The translations under genes were made by a program, and so were the position numbers. Below, one piece after another: positions 44,177 through 52,205 of a stretch of 64,000 bases of DNA. Each line of letters opens with the position of its first letter. Position 1 is the stretch's first letter. Source of the DNA: JBJXHG01 sp046160865 (lineage in GTDB: Bacteria > Planctomycetota > UBA1135 > GCA-002686595); the NCBI GenBank assembly GCA_046160865.1, contig JBJXHG010000050.1:4086-68085 (forward strand), written 5' to 3'. Under the pieces are notes generated by a model, which did no database searches, was not told the origin of the DNA, and worked only from the letters and a program-made list of their open reading frames with translations.

Positions 44177-45229
44177 TCAGTCGCCTTCGCGCGGCTCGGC
44201 GTCGGTCGTCTGCGCGGCTCGATCGACGCGCGGCGCGAGCTTCTTCGACTCCAGCGGCTCCGTGAGGCGCGTCAGCGCCTTGCGACGCTGCCCGTCGGTC
44301 TCGAACTTCAGCGCGCGTGTCACCATGTCGAGCGTGTTCTCCGTGTCGCCGAGCGACGCGTACAGCACCGCGAGGTTGGTGAGCGCCATCAAGCACGACG
44401 GATCCGTCTCGACGGCACGCCGGTAGTTCGCGATCGCTTCATCGGGGCGCCCGAGCTCTTCGCGCAAGACGCCGAGGCCGAAGTGCGCGCGCGTGCACTG
44501 CGGATCCTTCTCGATCGCGCGCTGCAACCAGCGCTCGCACGTGAGCTGCGCGCCCGGCTGCACGCGACACAGCGTGCCGTCGAGGCTGAGCGACGAGGCC
44601 GCAACGAGCTCGTCGACCGTTCCGTCGCGGAGCAAGAACAGCTGCTCGTAGGCTTCGAACGCTGCGCACGCGTCGCCCGTCGCGCTCGAAGCGCGCGCGA
44701 GCAGCGCGTAGCTGTCTGCGTCGCCGCCCGTGAGCTGGATCGCGTCGCGCAGGAGCGGGAGTGCTTCCGACTCGCGGCGCAGCTCGATGCGCAGTCGCGC
44801 CAGTGCGAGGAGCGCGCTGACACGCTTCGGCTCCAGCGCGAGCAAGCTGACATAGCACTCTTCGGCTGCGCGCCGGAACCCGCGCTGCTGGAGCGCTTGG
44901 CCCTTGATGTCGAGCAGCTCCAGATCGTTCGGAAAGCGCTCGAGGCCGAGGCTCGCCATCTGCACGGCGCTCGTCGGATCCTTGAGCATCATCAGTGCGC
45001 GCGCGGTTTCCACGCACGGCTGCGACGACCGGTCGCCTTCCTCGAGGTAGACCTCGTGCCAGCGCGCCGCCGCCACCGACCAGTTCTTCTCGCGCGTCGC
45101 CACTTCCGCGACCGCACGCGGGTTCGCGATCGGCGGTAGGCGTCTCGGAGACTCACAACCTGGCCCGAGCGTCGCGCTCAGGCCGAGCAGCCACATCGAA
45201 GCATTGCGCACACGTGTTCGGAGAATCAT
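44177..45229 (-). CDS. TPR-repeat lipoprotein
   Basis: 350 residues from ATG 45229 (MILRTRVRNASMWLLGLSAT) with lipobox LGPGC at about 24. About seven TPR-like helical pairs cover residues 40-330 (NWSVAAARWHEVYLEEG, ELLDIKGQALQQRGFRRAAE, ARLRIELRRESEALPLL, LGVLREELGRPDEAIANYRR, NLAVLYASLGDTENTLDM). TPR lipoproteins are periplasmic or surface assembly scaffolds. Divergent from the HAD gene. Confidence 0.9.
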   Translation of the reverse strand: MILRTRVRNASMWLLGLSATLGPGCESPRRLPPIANPRAVAEVATREKNWSVAAARWHEVYLEEGDRSSQPCVETARALMMLKDPTSAVQMASLGLERFPNDLELLDIKGQALQQRGFRRAAEECYVSLLALEPKRVSALLALARLRIELRRESEALPLLRDAIQLTGGDADSYALLARASSATGDACAAFEAYEQLFLLRDGTVDELVAASSLSLDGTLCRVQPGAQLTCERWLQRAIEKDPQCTRAHFGLGVLREELGRPDEAIANYRRAVETDPSCLMALTNLAVLYASLGDTENTLDMVTRALKFETDGQRRKALTRLTEPLESKKLAPRVDRAAQTTDAEPREGD

Positions 45230-45339
45230 CGAGAAACCAGCCCGCGCGCCCTGCCGGACGCGAGCCGTCGTTGTACCTAGAATGCTCCCGAAAAACTCCA
45301 ACCCTCGCTTCCGGATCCGCACGTCGGAAGCGCCCCCCC

Positions 45340-46044
45340 ATGGCGCTCAAGGCAGTCTTCATCGACCTCGGCAATACCCTGCTTTATGAAAAGCCGTCGC
45401 GCTTCGGGATCTACGCCGACGCCGCGCGTCGGCGTGGAGTGGATCTCACGGACGACGCGATGCAGGCGCTCATGCGGCGCGCGCACGCCGAGCTGCCGCG
45501 CGAGATCGACGGCTCGTTTCGCTACACCGACGGCTGGTTCCGCGCCTACATCGCACGTATCTTCCACGCTGGCCTCGGGCTTCCGCTCAGCGAGCTCGCG
45601 AGCCTCTCGGAAGAACTCTTTGCGCAGTTTTCGCGACCCGGCACCTTCGCGCGGTTTCCCGGCACGGACGAGCTCCTCGCCGAGTTGCGTGAGCGCGGCT
45701 TGTGCGTCGGCATCGTCTCCAACTGGAGCACGCGTCTGCCCGCGCTCCTGCAGCGGCTCGACCTGGCGCGACGGATCGACTTCTTCCTCTGCTCGGCGAT
45801 CGAGCGTGTCGAGAAGCCGCAGGCCGAGATCTTCGCGCGCGCGCTGCGCGCAAGTGGCGTCGAGCCGCACGAGGCGCTGCACGCCGGTGACGATCTCGAC
45901 AAGGACTTCGTCGGCGCGCGCACCGTCGGCATCCGGCCCGTGCTCGTCGATCACGCGCGCCGTCACACGCCATGGGATGCGAGCGCGGGGCTGCGCGTCG
46001 AGAGCCTGGACGAGCTGCGCCGTTCGATCGCGGAGATCCGCTAG
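45340..46044 (+). CDS. HAD-superfamily hydrolase
   Basis: 234 residues from ATG 45340. Motif I FIDLGNTLLYE keeps the nucleophile Asp but has Gly at the usual second Asp. Motif II is GIVSNWSTRLP, motif III lysine is in ERVEKPQAEIF, and motif IV is HAGDDLDKDFVGAR. The helical cap (HAELPREIDGSFRYTDGWFR) is of HDHD3/YjjG type. The enzyme may dephosphorylate small phosphates; substrate is unknown. CTAGAAT at 45277-45283 is a candidate -10 box. Its TAG stop is immediately followed by the MoxR ATG. Confidence 0.92.
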   Translation: MALKAVFIDLGNTLLYEKPSRFGIYADAARRRGVDLTDDAMQALMRRAHAELPREIDGSFRYTDGWFRAYIARIFHAGLGLPLSELASLSEELFAQFSRPGTFARFPGTDELLAELRERGLCVGIVSNWSTRLPALLQRLDLARRIDFFLCSAIERVEKPQAEIFARALRASGVEPHEALHAGDDLDKDFVGARTVGIRPVLVDHARRHTPWDASAGLRVESLDELRRSIAEIR

Positions 46045-47058
46045 ATGAGCGAGCGGCCGAGCGGCGATGTCGATGCCATCGAGCGCGAAGTCGGCGCCGT
46101 GCGCGACACCTTCGCGCAGCTGACGGCCGCCATCGAACGGCGCTTCGTCGGACAGACGGCCATCGTCGAGGAGCTCCTGTTCGCGCTCTTCGCGGGCGGG
46201 CACGTGCTGCTCGAGGGCGCGCCGGGGCTGGGCAAGACGACGCTCGTCCACGCGATCGCCGACGCGCTCGAGCTCACTTTCAAGCGCATCCAGTTCACGC
46301 CGGACCTGATGCCGGCGGACGTGATCGGCACGCGCCTCCTGACGGAAGACGCGCAGGGTCGGAGGCGCTTCGAGTTCCAGAAGGGCCCCGTCTTCGCGCA
46401 CGTCCTGCTCGCGGACGAGATCAATCGCGCGACGCCGCGCACGCAGTCCGCGCTTCTCGAAGCGATGCAGGAGCGCCAGGTCACCGTGTTCGGCGAGACG
46501 CTCGACCTCGAGGATCCGTTCTTCGTCGTCGCCACGCAGAACCCGATCGAGATGGAAGGGACGTATCCGCTGCCCGAGGCGCAGATCGACCGCTTCCTGC
46601 TCAAGCTCGACGTCCCCGCGCCGGATCTCGAGCAGCTGCGCTCGATCCTGACGGCATCACTCGATGCACCCGGCGCCGCAGCGCTGCACGCCGCGAGCCG
46701 CGACACGCTCCTGCGCGCGCGTTCGATCGTGAAGCAAGTCCCCGTCAGCGCGGCGATCGTCGATCTCGTCGCGCGCCTCCTGCTCGCGACGCAACCGACG
46801 CACGCTTCGGCACCCGCGCCGATCCGCCGCCTCGTGCGGTACGGATCCAGCCCGCGCGGTGGACAGGCGATCCTCGCGACCGCGCGCGTGCGCGCGCTCG
46901 TCCGCGGCCGACTGCACGTGACGGAAGACGACGTCGCTGCGACCGCACCGGCCGCGTTGCGACACCGCTTGATCGCGAGTTACGAAGGCGAAGCCGAGGT
47001 CGCGCGACCGGACGACTTGGTTCGAGCCGCGCTCGCCGTCGCGCTGCGCGCATCGTGA
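46045..47058 (+). CDS. MoxR-family AAA+ ATPase
   Basis: 337 residues from ATG 46045, directly after the HAD stop. Walker A is LEGAPGLGKTTLV, Walker B is HVLLADEINRATPRTQSALL, then sensor 1 VATQNPIEMEGTYPLPEAQI and the arginine finger DRFLLKLDVP. MoxR proteins act as chaperones, typically with a downstream DUF58 protein carrying a MIDAS or von Willebrand-like partner. Here only 22 codons of a possible next gene remain before a palindromic element. Confidence 0.95.
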   Translation: MSERPSGDVDAIEREVGAVRDTFAQLTAAIERRFVGQTAIVEELLFALFAGGHVLLEGAPGLGKTTLVHAIADALELTFKRIQFTPDLMPADVIGTRLLTEDAQGRRRFEFQKGPVFAHVLLADEINRATPRTQSALLEAMQERQVTVFGETLDLEDPFFVVATQNPIEMEGTYPLPEAQIDRFLLKLDVPAPDLEQLRSILTASLDAPGAAALHAASRDTLLRARSIVKQVPVSAAIVDLVARLLLATQPTHASAPAPIRRLVRYGSSPRGGQAILATARVRALVRGRLHVTEDDVAATAPAALRHRLIASYEGEAEVARPDDLVRAALAVALRAS

Positions 47059-47123
47059 AAGCGCTGTTGCCGGCGGAACGTTACCGCGGCTCACTGGCGC
47101 CGCGGGAGCGCTCCTTGTTCTGA
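47055..47123 (+). pseudogene. Short GTGA-overlapping frame, possible remnant of a MoxR partner (DUF58) gene
   Basis: GTG at 47055 overlaps the MoxR stop (GTGA). The frame reads VKALLPAERYRGSLAPRERS and then LF before a stop at 47121-47123. The sequence downstream is the right end of palindrome A joined to palindrome B3. DUF58 genes usually follow moxR with this overlap and begin with a similar hydrophobic-acidic stretch, so a truncated start is plausible. It is too short to prove. Confidence 0.35.
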
Positions 47124-47161
47124 CGCGAACGGAGCAGGACGTGGTGAGAAATGCGGGCTAG
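47119..47161. repeat. Right-end fragment of palindromic element family A (A9)
   Basis: Only the final part of A survives: CGCGAACGGAGCAGGACGTG GTGAGAAATGCGGGCTAG, ending at CTAG 47158-47161, shared with B3. The left part of the element is gone, which suggests a deletion that reached into it. Confidence 0.75.
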
Positions 47162-47324
47162 CAGTCCGTGGTGAAAGTGCTTCAAGCGCGAAAGTGGCCC
47201 GTTCGCGTCAGAACAAGGAGCGAGACCGCAGGCGAATCGTCGAGATTCGCCGAGGATCGCGCGAAGCCGGGCTGGCGCGAACGGGCCGCTTTCGCGCTGA
47301 ATGACTTTCACCACGGGCTGCTAG
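47158..47324. repeat. Palindromic element family B, copy B3 (near-consensus)
   Basis: A 167-bp copy bounded by CTAG at both ends: CTAGCAGTCCGTGGTGAAAG, loop AACAAGGAGCGAGACCGCAG, right end ACTTTCACCACGGGCTGCTAG. The right CTAG continues as AATCC, forming CTAGAAT, 10 bp before the ATG of the next gene. Confidence 0.92.
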
Positions 47325-47336
47325 AATCCGCGCGTC

Positions 47337-47711
47337 ATGGCGGCGGCGCGCGCGTACGTGTGGATCGTGCTCTGCGCACTCGGTGTGTGCTTCGCGCGCA
47401 TTCCGATCACGGTGCCGTCCGTCGCGAGCGACTGCTGCAGCGAATCCGCTTGCTGCTGCGGGCAATCGAGCGAGATGAGCTGCTGCGATGCGGACGCGGA
47501 GAGCGTCGGTCGCGTGCGTATCGCTCCGCCGTGCAGCTGCCGCCACACGCCGTCGCTCTTCGCCGCCGTCGTCGACACACGGCCGTTCGAGCCGAAGATC
47601 GCAACTCGCGTCGTGGACGGCGTCGGCCGTCGGACGCAGCCGTGGCAAGGGCTCGAGCCGCGCTCCATGCATCCGGAGCCGGATGCGCCGGTGCCGCGTA
47701 AGGATTCGTGA
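47337..47711 (+). CDS. Small exported cysteine-rich protein
   Basis: 124 residues from ATG 47337. The N-terminal MAAARAYVWIVLCALGVCFA is signal-like. The following 40 residues hold a dense cysteine cluster (DCCSESACCCGQ, EMSCCDAD, PPCSCRH), at least ten cysteines. The remainder is polar. Cys-rich clusters of this type may bind metal (copper or zinc) or form disulphides. The ATG is 13 bp after the boundary of B3, so the element forms its entire promoter region. Confidence 0.7.
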   Translation: MAAARAYVWIVLCALGVCFARIPITVPSVASDCCSESACCCGQSSEMSCCDADAESVGRVRIAPPCSCRHTPSLFAAVVDTRPFEPKIATRVVDGVGRRTQPWQGLEPRSMHPEPDAPVPRKDS

Positions 47712-47716
47712 AGCGA

Positions 47717-47895
47717 CCGCCCGCATCTCGCACCACATCCGTCGCGAGGTTGCGCCAGCGTGTTCGGAGCAAGGCGTTGAATCGGAATCGACCGCAGCTG
47801 ACCTAGTTGGTCCGCGAGGATCGATTCCGATCCGCCAACGCTGCTCCGAGCGAGTTGGCGCGATCGCGGCAGGCTGGGGTGAAAGATGCGAGCTG
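47717..47895. repeat. Palindromic element family A, copy A10
   Basis: About 179 bp: CCGCCCGCATCTCGCACCAC on the left, GGGGTGAAAGATGCGAGCTG on the right. The central arms TTGCGCCAGCGTGTTCGGAG / CTCCGAGCGAGTTGGCGCGA and GGAATCGACCGC / GATCGATTCC are well conserved. The 214 bp from here to the next gene at 48110 carry no recognisable feature. Confidence 0.87.
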
Positions 47896-48109
47896 ACACG
47901 GTCGCACCCACTGCGTCCGGCGCACGCGTGATCGCGCGCGCCGGAGCCGCGGAGAGCGTTCGTCGCCTCCGCACGCCTCCTGTCTCGATGCAACGCGAGT
48001 CGCGTCGCACGCGGGCGCCATTGCGCCCGCAGCGACCGCGCGTGCGGTGCGGGAGGCACGCTTCCTCGTTCACAGCACGATTCCAAACGTTTCATCAAGG
48101 ATTCGATTC

Positions 48110-48964
48110 ATGTCCATTCGCAAGCAAGCTTGGATCGCCGGCGGCGTGCTCGCCCTCGGCACGACCCTGTTCGCCCACCACGTCACGCAAGCCCTGTCGT
48201 ACATGCACGGGCCGCGCATCCTGTCCGAGATCAAGTTGTTCCACGGCAGCTCGGCCGACGGCGTTCCGCCGTACGTCCTCTCGCTCGAAGAGCACGGTCA
48301 CCACGACCACTTCGCGCTCTCCGACGGCGCGAGCTTCACGCTCTCCGACGAGAGCGGGAACTCGAACACCGTCACGTTCCACGCCGCCGACTTCGTGGAC
48401 ATCTCGAAGGCCACGGTCGATGAGGTCGTCGACGCGCTGAACAGCCAGCTCACGCTGGCCGTCGCTTCGGAAGGCAACGCCTACTTCCACCTGCAAGGTC
48501 TGCGCGGCGGCTTCACGTCGAGGCTGTCGCTAGCGGACGGGCCCGGCTCGCCGCTCGCCGTGCTGAAGTTCGGCCTCGGGACACAAGCGGGCGAAGAGGA
48601 CGTGCGGCTCGTCATCTCGACGCCGGCGCCCACGCAGACGGTGCCCGATTTGTCGGGGCTCCCGTACCTCGTCGTCGCGAGCACGACCGCAGGCTCGACG
48701 TTCATGAACGGCGTCGAAGTCCCGATCGCGTTCGACGCGACGACGGCGCGCGTCTATCGCATGACGCGCCTCGGCTACTTCGGCACGTTTCGCGGACTCT
48801 TGAACTCGACCGGTGACGCCTTCGCGGCGTTCGACACGAACCTGCTCGGCACCGTGTTCCCGACCGGCACGCCGTCGAAGCTGTACTTCGCGTACGTCGT
48901 GATGGGCCCGAACGGTTCCGTCGTGTACTCGTCGAATCGCTTCACGGTGAACTTCGAGAACTGA
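48110..48964 (+). CDS. Exported hypothetical protein
   Basis: 284 residues from ATG 48110 (MSIRKQAWIAGGVLALGTTL), signal-peptide-like. Residues 35-115 contain the repeated-looking VLSLEEHGHHDHFALSDGAS (a histidine-rich patch), SFTLSDESGNSNTVTF and FVDISKATVDEVVDALNSQL, which resemble a domain seen in planctomycete and gammaproteobacterial surface proteins. The C-terminal half is beta-rich (YLVVASTTAGSTFMNG, LYFAYVVMGPNGSVVYSS). Function unknown. It has a strong terminator. Confidence 0.75.
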   Translation: MSIRKQAWIAGGVLALGTTLFAHHVTQALSYMHGPRILSEIKLFHGSSADGVPPYVLSLEEHGHHDHFALSDGASFTLSDESGNSNTVTFHAADFVDISKATVDEVVDALNSQLTLAVASEGNAYFHLQGLRGGFTSRLSLADGPGSPLAVLKFGLGTQAGEEDVRLVISTPAPTQTVPDLSGLPYLVVASTTAGSTFMNGVEVPIAFDATTARVYRMTRLGYFGTFRGLLNSTGDAFAAFDTNLLGTVFPTGTPSKLYFAYVVMGPNGSVVYSSNRFTVNFEN

Positions 48965-48980
48965 GCCTCGGCGTTCGCGC

Positions 48981-49019
48981 GCGGCCCCGTCCGAGCCAGC
49001 CTCGGACGGGGCCGCTTCG
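48981..49019 (+). terminator. Rho-independent terminator
   Basis: A perfect 15-bp stem, GCGGCCCCGTCCGAG (48981-48995) and CTCGGACGGGGCCGC (49001-49015), with a five-base loop, then TTCGTTTCG. It lies 17 bp after the stop of the plus-strand gene; the minus-strand kinase gene ends 23 bp beyond the stem. Confidence 0.88.
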
Positions 49020-49037
49020 TTTCGAGCGCCGTGACTC

Positions 49038-51404
49038 TCAGCGCTCGATGTCGCGCGCGGCGCGCACACCGAGCTCGTCGGAGCGGTTCTCCGCCGGCAG
49101 CGACGTGCGCGCCGCCGAACGCGACTCGGCGATCGACGATCGCCAGCCACCGCCGCGCGCGATCTGCTCGTCGGGGTTCGCGCCGCGCGTGCTCGTCCAT
49201 TCGGCGACGTTGCCGTGCACGCTCACCAGGCCGAACGGATTCGGCGCGAGCGCGTCGACCGGCGCAAGCTCGACGAAGCCGTCGTCGAACGGGAGCCGCG
49301 CGTCGACACCCGCGCCGACGTTTCCGACACCCGTGAGCGAGCCGGTGTCGTTGCCGCACCACCAGCGCGTCTCGGTCCCCGCGCGTGCGGCGTACTCGCA
49401 TTCGGTCTCGCTCGGGAGGCGCAGCGCCGAACGCGCGAGCAACTCCCGCGCTTCGCTCCACGAGATCGAATGCGCCGGCAACCGAGCGGTGACGACACCG
49501 CCGTACGGATCGCGCAATCCGCTCGCGAGCGCGAGGCGCTGCCGCTGGCTGGCCGAGAGCTCGTGCTTCGCGAGGAAGAACGGCTCCACGACTGCCGTGT
49601 GCAACGGCCACTCGTCGTCGTCTGCGAGCGGATCCGTGCGCGGCCCTGACTCACGCCCGGGGACCGGACGTTCGCTGCCGAGAACCGCGCTCCCACCCGG
49701 AATCAACACGAGCACGATGCCGTGATCCGATTCACCGGCTTCGACGCCGCTCGCGACGTGAACGAACTCCCACAAGCCCGATTGCGGGTTGCGTCCGATC
49801 GGGACGAGGCCGAGCTGTGGTCGCAGACGCAAACCGCGGTACTGCGGACACTCGCTCTCGTTCGCGATCGACGCGCACGCGCGCTCCCAGTCCGCCGCAT
49901 GCTCGACGACGCTCGTGCGCATGACGCGCGCCGCGAGCTCGATGCGCCGTTCGACGTCCGCGAGCAAGCCGCGCTGCGGTTCGACGAGGCGGTCGATGCC
50001 GGCGATCAGCGCCTGCAGTCCGTCGCGCCGCCAGCGCGCTTCGACGCTCGTCTCCGCACCGAGGCGTGCGAGCGCGCGCTCGTGACGCGCGCGATTCGCG
50101 CTGAGCGCCAAGGCACGCGTCGACCAAGCGCGCAGCGCCGGCACGCGCGCGGGCAGTGCGGGCCAGAGCGCATCGGCTTCGCGCTCGAGCTCCGAGAGAC
50201 GCAAGCTGTCGGCGAGCTCGAGCACCTCGGCCTTTCCGCGTGCCTCGACGACGCTCAGCGCGGCCAGGCTGCCGACGACGAGCACGAAGATGCCCGCCGC
50301 CGCAACGGCCAGCGCGCGATTGCGCCGCACCCATTTTTTCGCCTCGGGCCACGCGCCGCGCTCGTGTGCGCGCACGACGCGGCCGGCCAAGTACGCGCGC
50401 ACGTCGTCCGACATCGCACGCATGTCGGCGTAGCGCGCGGCCGGATCGTGCGCCGTGGCCTTCGTCGCGATCGCCGCGAGCTCCGCGGGCGGATCGTCCG
50501 ACCCGACCGCGAGCAGCCGATGCAAGATCGCGCCGACGGAATAGACGTCGGAGCGCGGATCGACGCGCTCCGAATTGCCGTCCGCCTGCTCGGGCGCCAT
50601 GAAATCCGGCGTGCCGACGATCGCGCGGTCGCGCTCACCGCCGAGCACGTGCGCGAGTCCCCAATCGACGACGTACGCTTCGCCGAAACGGCCGACCATC
50701 ACGTTGCGCGGCTTCAAGTCGCGGTGCACGACGCCTTCCGAGTGTGCGTAGCCGATCGCGTCGCACACCTTGAGCACGACTTCGAGCGCGCTCGCGAGCG
50801 ACCAGCCGTCCTCGCCGCGCCGCACGCGCTCGAACACGTCCTCGAGCGTGCTGCCGCGCACGAGTGGCATCGTGAAGAACACGCGGCCTTGTGCGTCGAC
50901 GCCCAAGTCGTGGACGGTCGCGATCCCCGGATGATCGAGGCGCCCGGCGAGTTTCGCTTCCGCCAGGAAGCGTCGGATGCGCGCCGGCTCGGGACGCCCG
51001 CGGGTGCGCACGCGCTTCATCGCGACTTCGCGGCCGAGGACGCGGTCGCGCACGCGCAGCACGAGTCCCATGCCGCCGCGGTCGACCGGCTCGAGGATCT
51101 CGTAGCGCTCGTTCTGCGCGTGCGACTGCACGATGCGCGCGAGCTCGGCGTCGACCTCGTCCGAGCTCGCCTCGCCGCGCAGCTCGCGCGCCGCGGAATC
51201 GAGCACGCCCGAGTCCGCGTTCAGGCCGGTGAACAGCTCGTCGACGCGCGTGTACTGCCGCCGCAATCGGCGCAGATGGGATTCGAGTCCCGGATGCTCG
51301 GCGATCCAGCCCTCGAAATCCGCTGGGCTCTCGCTCGCCTCGCGCGCGAGGAACTCGGCGAAGGCGTGTTTTGCGCGTTCCGCACTGTCCGACGAGGCAG
51401 CCAT
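49038..51404 (-). CDS. Ser/Thr protein kinase with C-terminal formylglycine-generating-enzyme-like domain
   Basis: 788 residues from ATG 51404. Kinase domain 101-340: glycine loop DRGGMGLVLRV, K130 in AMKRV, HRDLKPRN (227-234), DWG instead of DFG at 247-249, GTPDFMAPEQADG. Membrane span about 364-385 (ALAVAAAGIFVLVVGSLAAL). A helical stalk of about 170 residues follows. The exported C-terminus (about 560-788) is an FGE-sulfatase domain: IPGGSAVLGSERP, SISWSEARELLARSALRLPS, ETECEYAARAG, VNVGAG-like turns and GLVSVHGNVAEWTST. Its partner is the divergent ECF-type sigma factor. This is probably a signalling kinase sensing the periplasm. Confidence 0.95.
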   Translation of the reverse strand: MAASSDSAERAKHAFAEFLAREASESPADFEGWIAEHPGLESHLRRLRRQYTRVDELFTGLNADSGVLDSAARELRGEASSDEVDAELARIVQSHAQNERYEILEPVDRGGMGLVLRVRDRVLGREVAMKRVRTRGRPEPARIRRFLAEAKLAGRLDHPGIATVHDLGVDAQGRVFFTMPLVRGSTLEDVFERVRRGEDGWSLASALEVVLKVCDAIGYAHSEGVVHRDLKPRNVMVGRFGEAYVVDWGLAHVLGGERDRAIVGTPDFMAPEQADGNSERVDPRSDVYSVGAILHRLLAVGSDDPPAELAAIATKATAHDPAARYADMRAMSDDVRAYLAGRVVRAHERGAWPEAKKWVRRNRALAVAAAGIFVLVVGSLAALSVVEARGKAEVLELADSLRLSELEREADALWPALPARVPALRAWSTRALALSANRARHERALARLGAETSVEARWRRDGLQALIAGIDRLVEPQRGLLADVERRIELAARVMRTSVVEHAADWERACASIANESECPQYRGLRLRPQLGLVPIGRNPQSGLWEFVHVASGVEAGESDHGIVLVLIPGGSAVLGSERPVPGRESGPRTDPLADDDEWPLHTAVVEPFFLAKHELSASQRQRLALASGLRDPYGGVVTARLPAHSISWSEARELLARSALRLPSETECEYAARAGTETRWWCGNDTGSLTGVGNVGAGVDARLPFDDGFVELAPVDALAPNPFGLVSVHGNVAEWTSTRGANPDEQIARGGGWRSSIAESRSAARTSLPAENRSDELGVRAARDIER

Positions 51405-51522
51405 GATCGAAGCACAGTCTAGCGGAAGCTCCTCTTGCGCCGGATTCGAGTCAGGGATGCAATCGAACGCTGCTTCGAGCCGCCCCAAGTCGCTCATGTC
51501 GAGCCACCGCGGGCCGCCGATC

Positions 51523-52107
51523 ATGACCGCGCAATCCTCCGACACACCCGAGCCGCGCACGCTCTCGCGCGCTGAGTTCGACGCGCTGCTCGAACGGCAT
51601 CTGCCGCTCTTGCGCTCGTACGTGCGGCTGCGCGCGGGCGCGCGTTTGCGCGCGCGCGAGCCGATCGGCGATCTCGTGCAATCGACGCTGCGCGAGCTGT
51701 GCGAGGAGCGAACGGACTTCGTGTACACGAGCGACGCGGGCTTCCGCCGCTACCTCTGCACGGTCGCGACGCACAAGATCCTCAGCAAGAACCGCTACTG
51801 GGAGGCGGGGCGGCGCGATGTCGAGCGGCAGGAGTCCGCGCTGCTCGACGAAGTGCGGCAAGTCGGCGACAGCTCGCTCGTGCGCTCGCCAAGTCGTGCC
51901 GCCGAGCACGAGGAGGACCTCGAACGCTTGCGCGAGGCGTTCGACGAGTTGAACGAAGTCGACCGGCAGATCCTCGCGTTGCGGCGGATCTTCGACGTGC
52001 CGGTCAGCGAGATCGCCGCCGAAGTCGGCTTGGCCGAATCGACGGTGCGCTGGCGCCTCGGCGTCATCCTTTCCGAGATCGCGAGCAAGCTCTCGAAGGA
52101 CACGTAG
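51523..52107 (+). CDS. ECF-like RNA polymerase sigma factor (planctomycete kinase-associated type)
   Basis: 194 residues from ATG 51523; ATG 51496 would add nine. Region 2: HLPLLRSYVRLRAGARLRAR, DLVQSTLRELCEERTDFVY and FRRYLCTVATHKILSKNRYW. Region 4: LNEVDRQILALRRIFDVPVS, EIAAEVGLAESTVRWRLG. Sigma factors of this kind are typically encoded beside Ser/Thr kinases in planctomycetes, without a classical anti-sigma factor. The 118 bp between it and the divergent kinase gene must hold both promoters. Confidence 0.93.
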   Translation: MTAQSSDTPEPRTLSRAEFDALLERHLPLLRSYVRLRAGARLRAREPIGDLVQSTLRELCEERTDFVYTSDAGFRRYLCTVATHKILSKNRYWEAGRRDVERQESALLDEVRQVGDSSLVRSPSRAAEHEEDLERLREAFDELNEVDRQILALRRIFDVPVSEIAAEVGLAESTVRWRLGVILSEIASKLSKDT

Positions 52108-52145
52108 CGCGCAGCTCTCACCACGTCCGTCGCGAAGTCGCGTCG
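52104..52145. repeat. Left-end fragment of palindromic element family A (A11)
   Basis: GTAGCGCGCAGCTCTCACCA followed by CGTCCGTCGCGAAGTCGCG resembles the left end and first inner arm of family A. It directly follows the sigma-factor stop, whose TAG falls in the degraded boundary. The rest is lost. Confidence 0.6.
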
Positions 52146-52205
52146 GGGCGTTCGCGTTCGATCGTGCGGCGGCACGACGATCGAGATGGGAGTACAACTG
52201 AAAGG

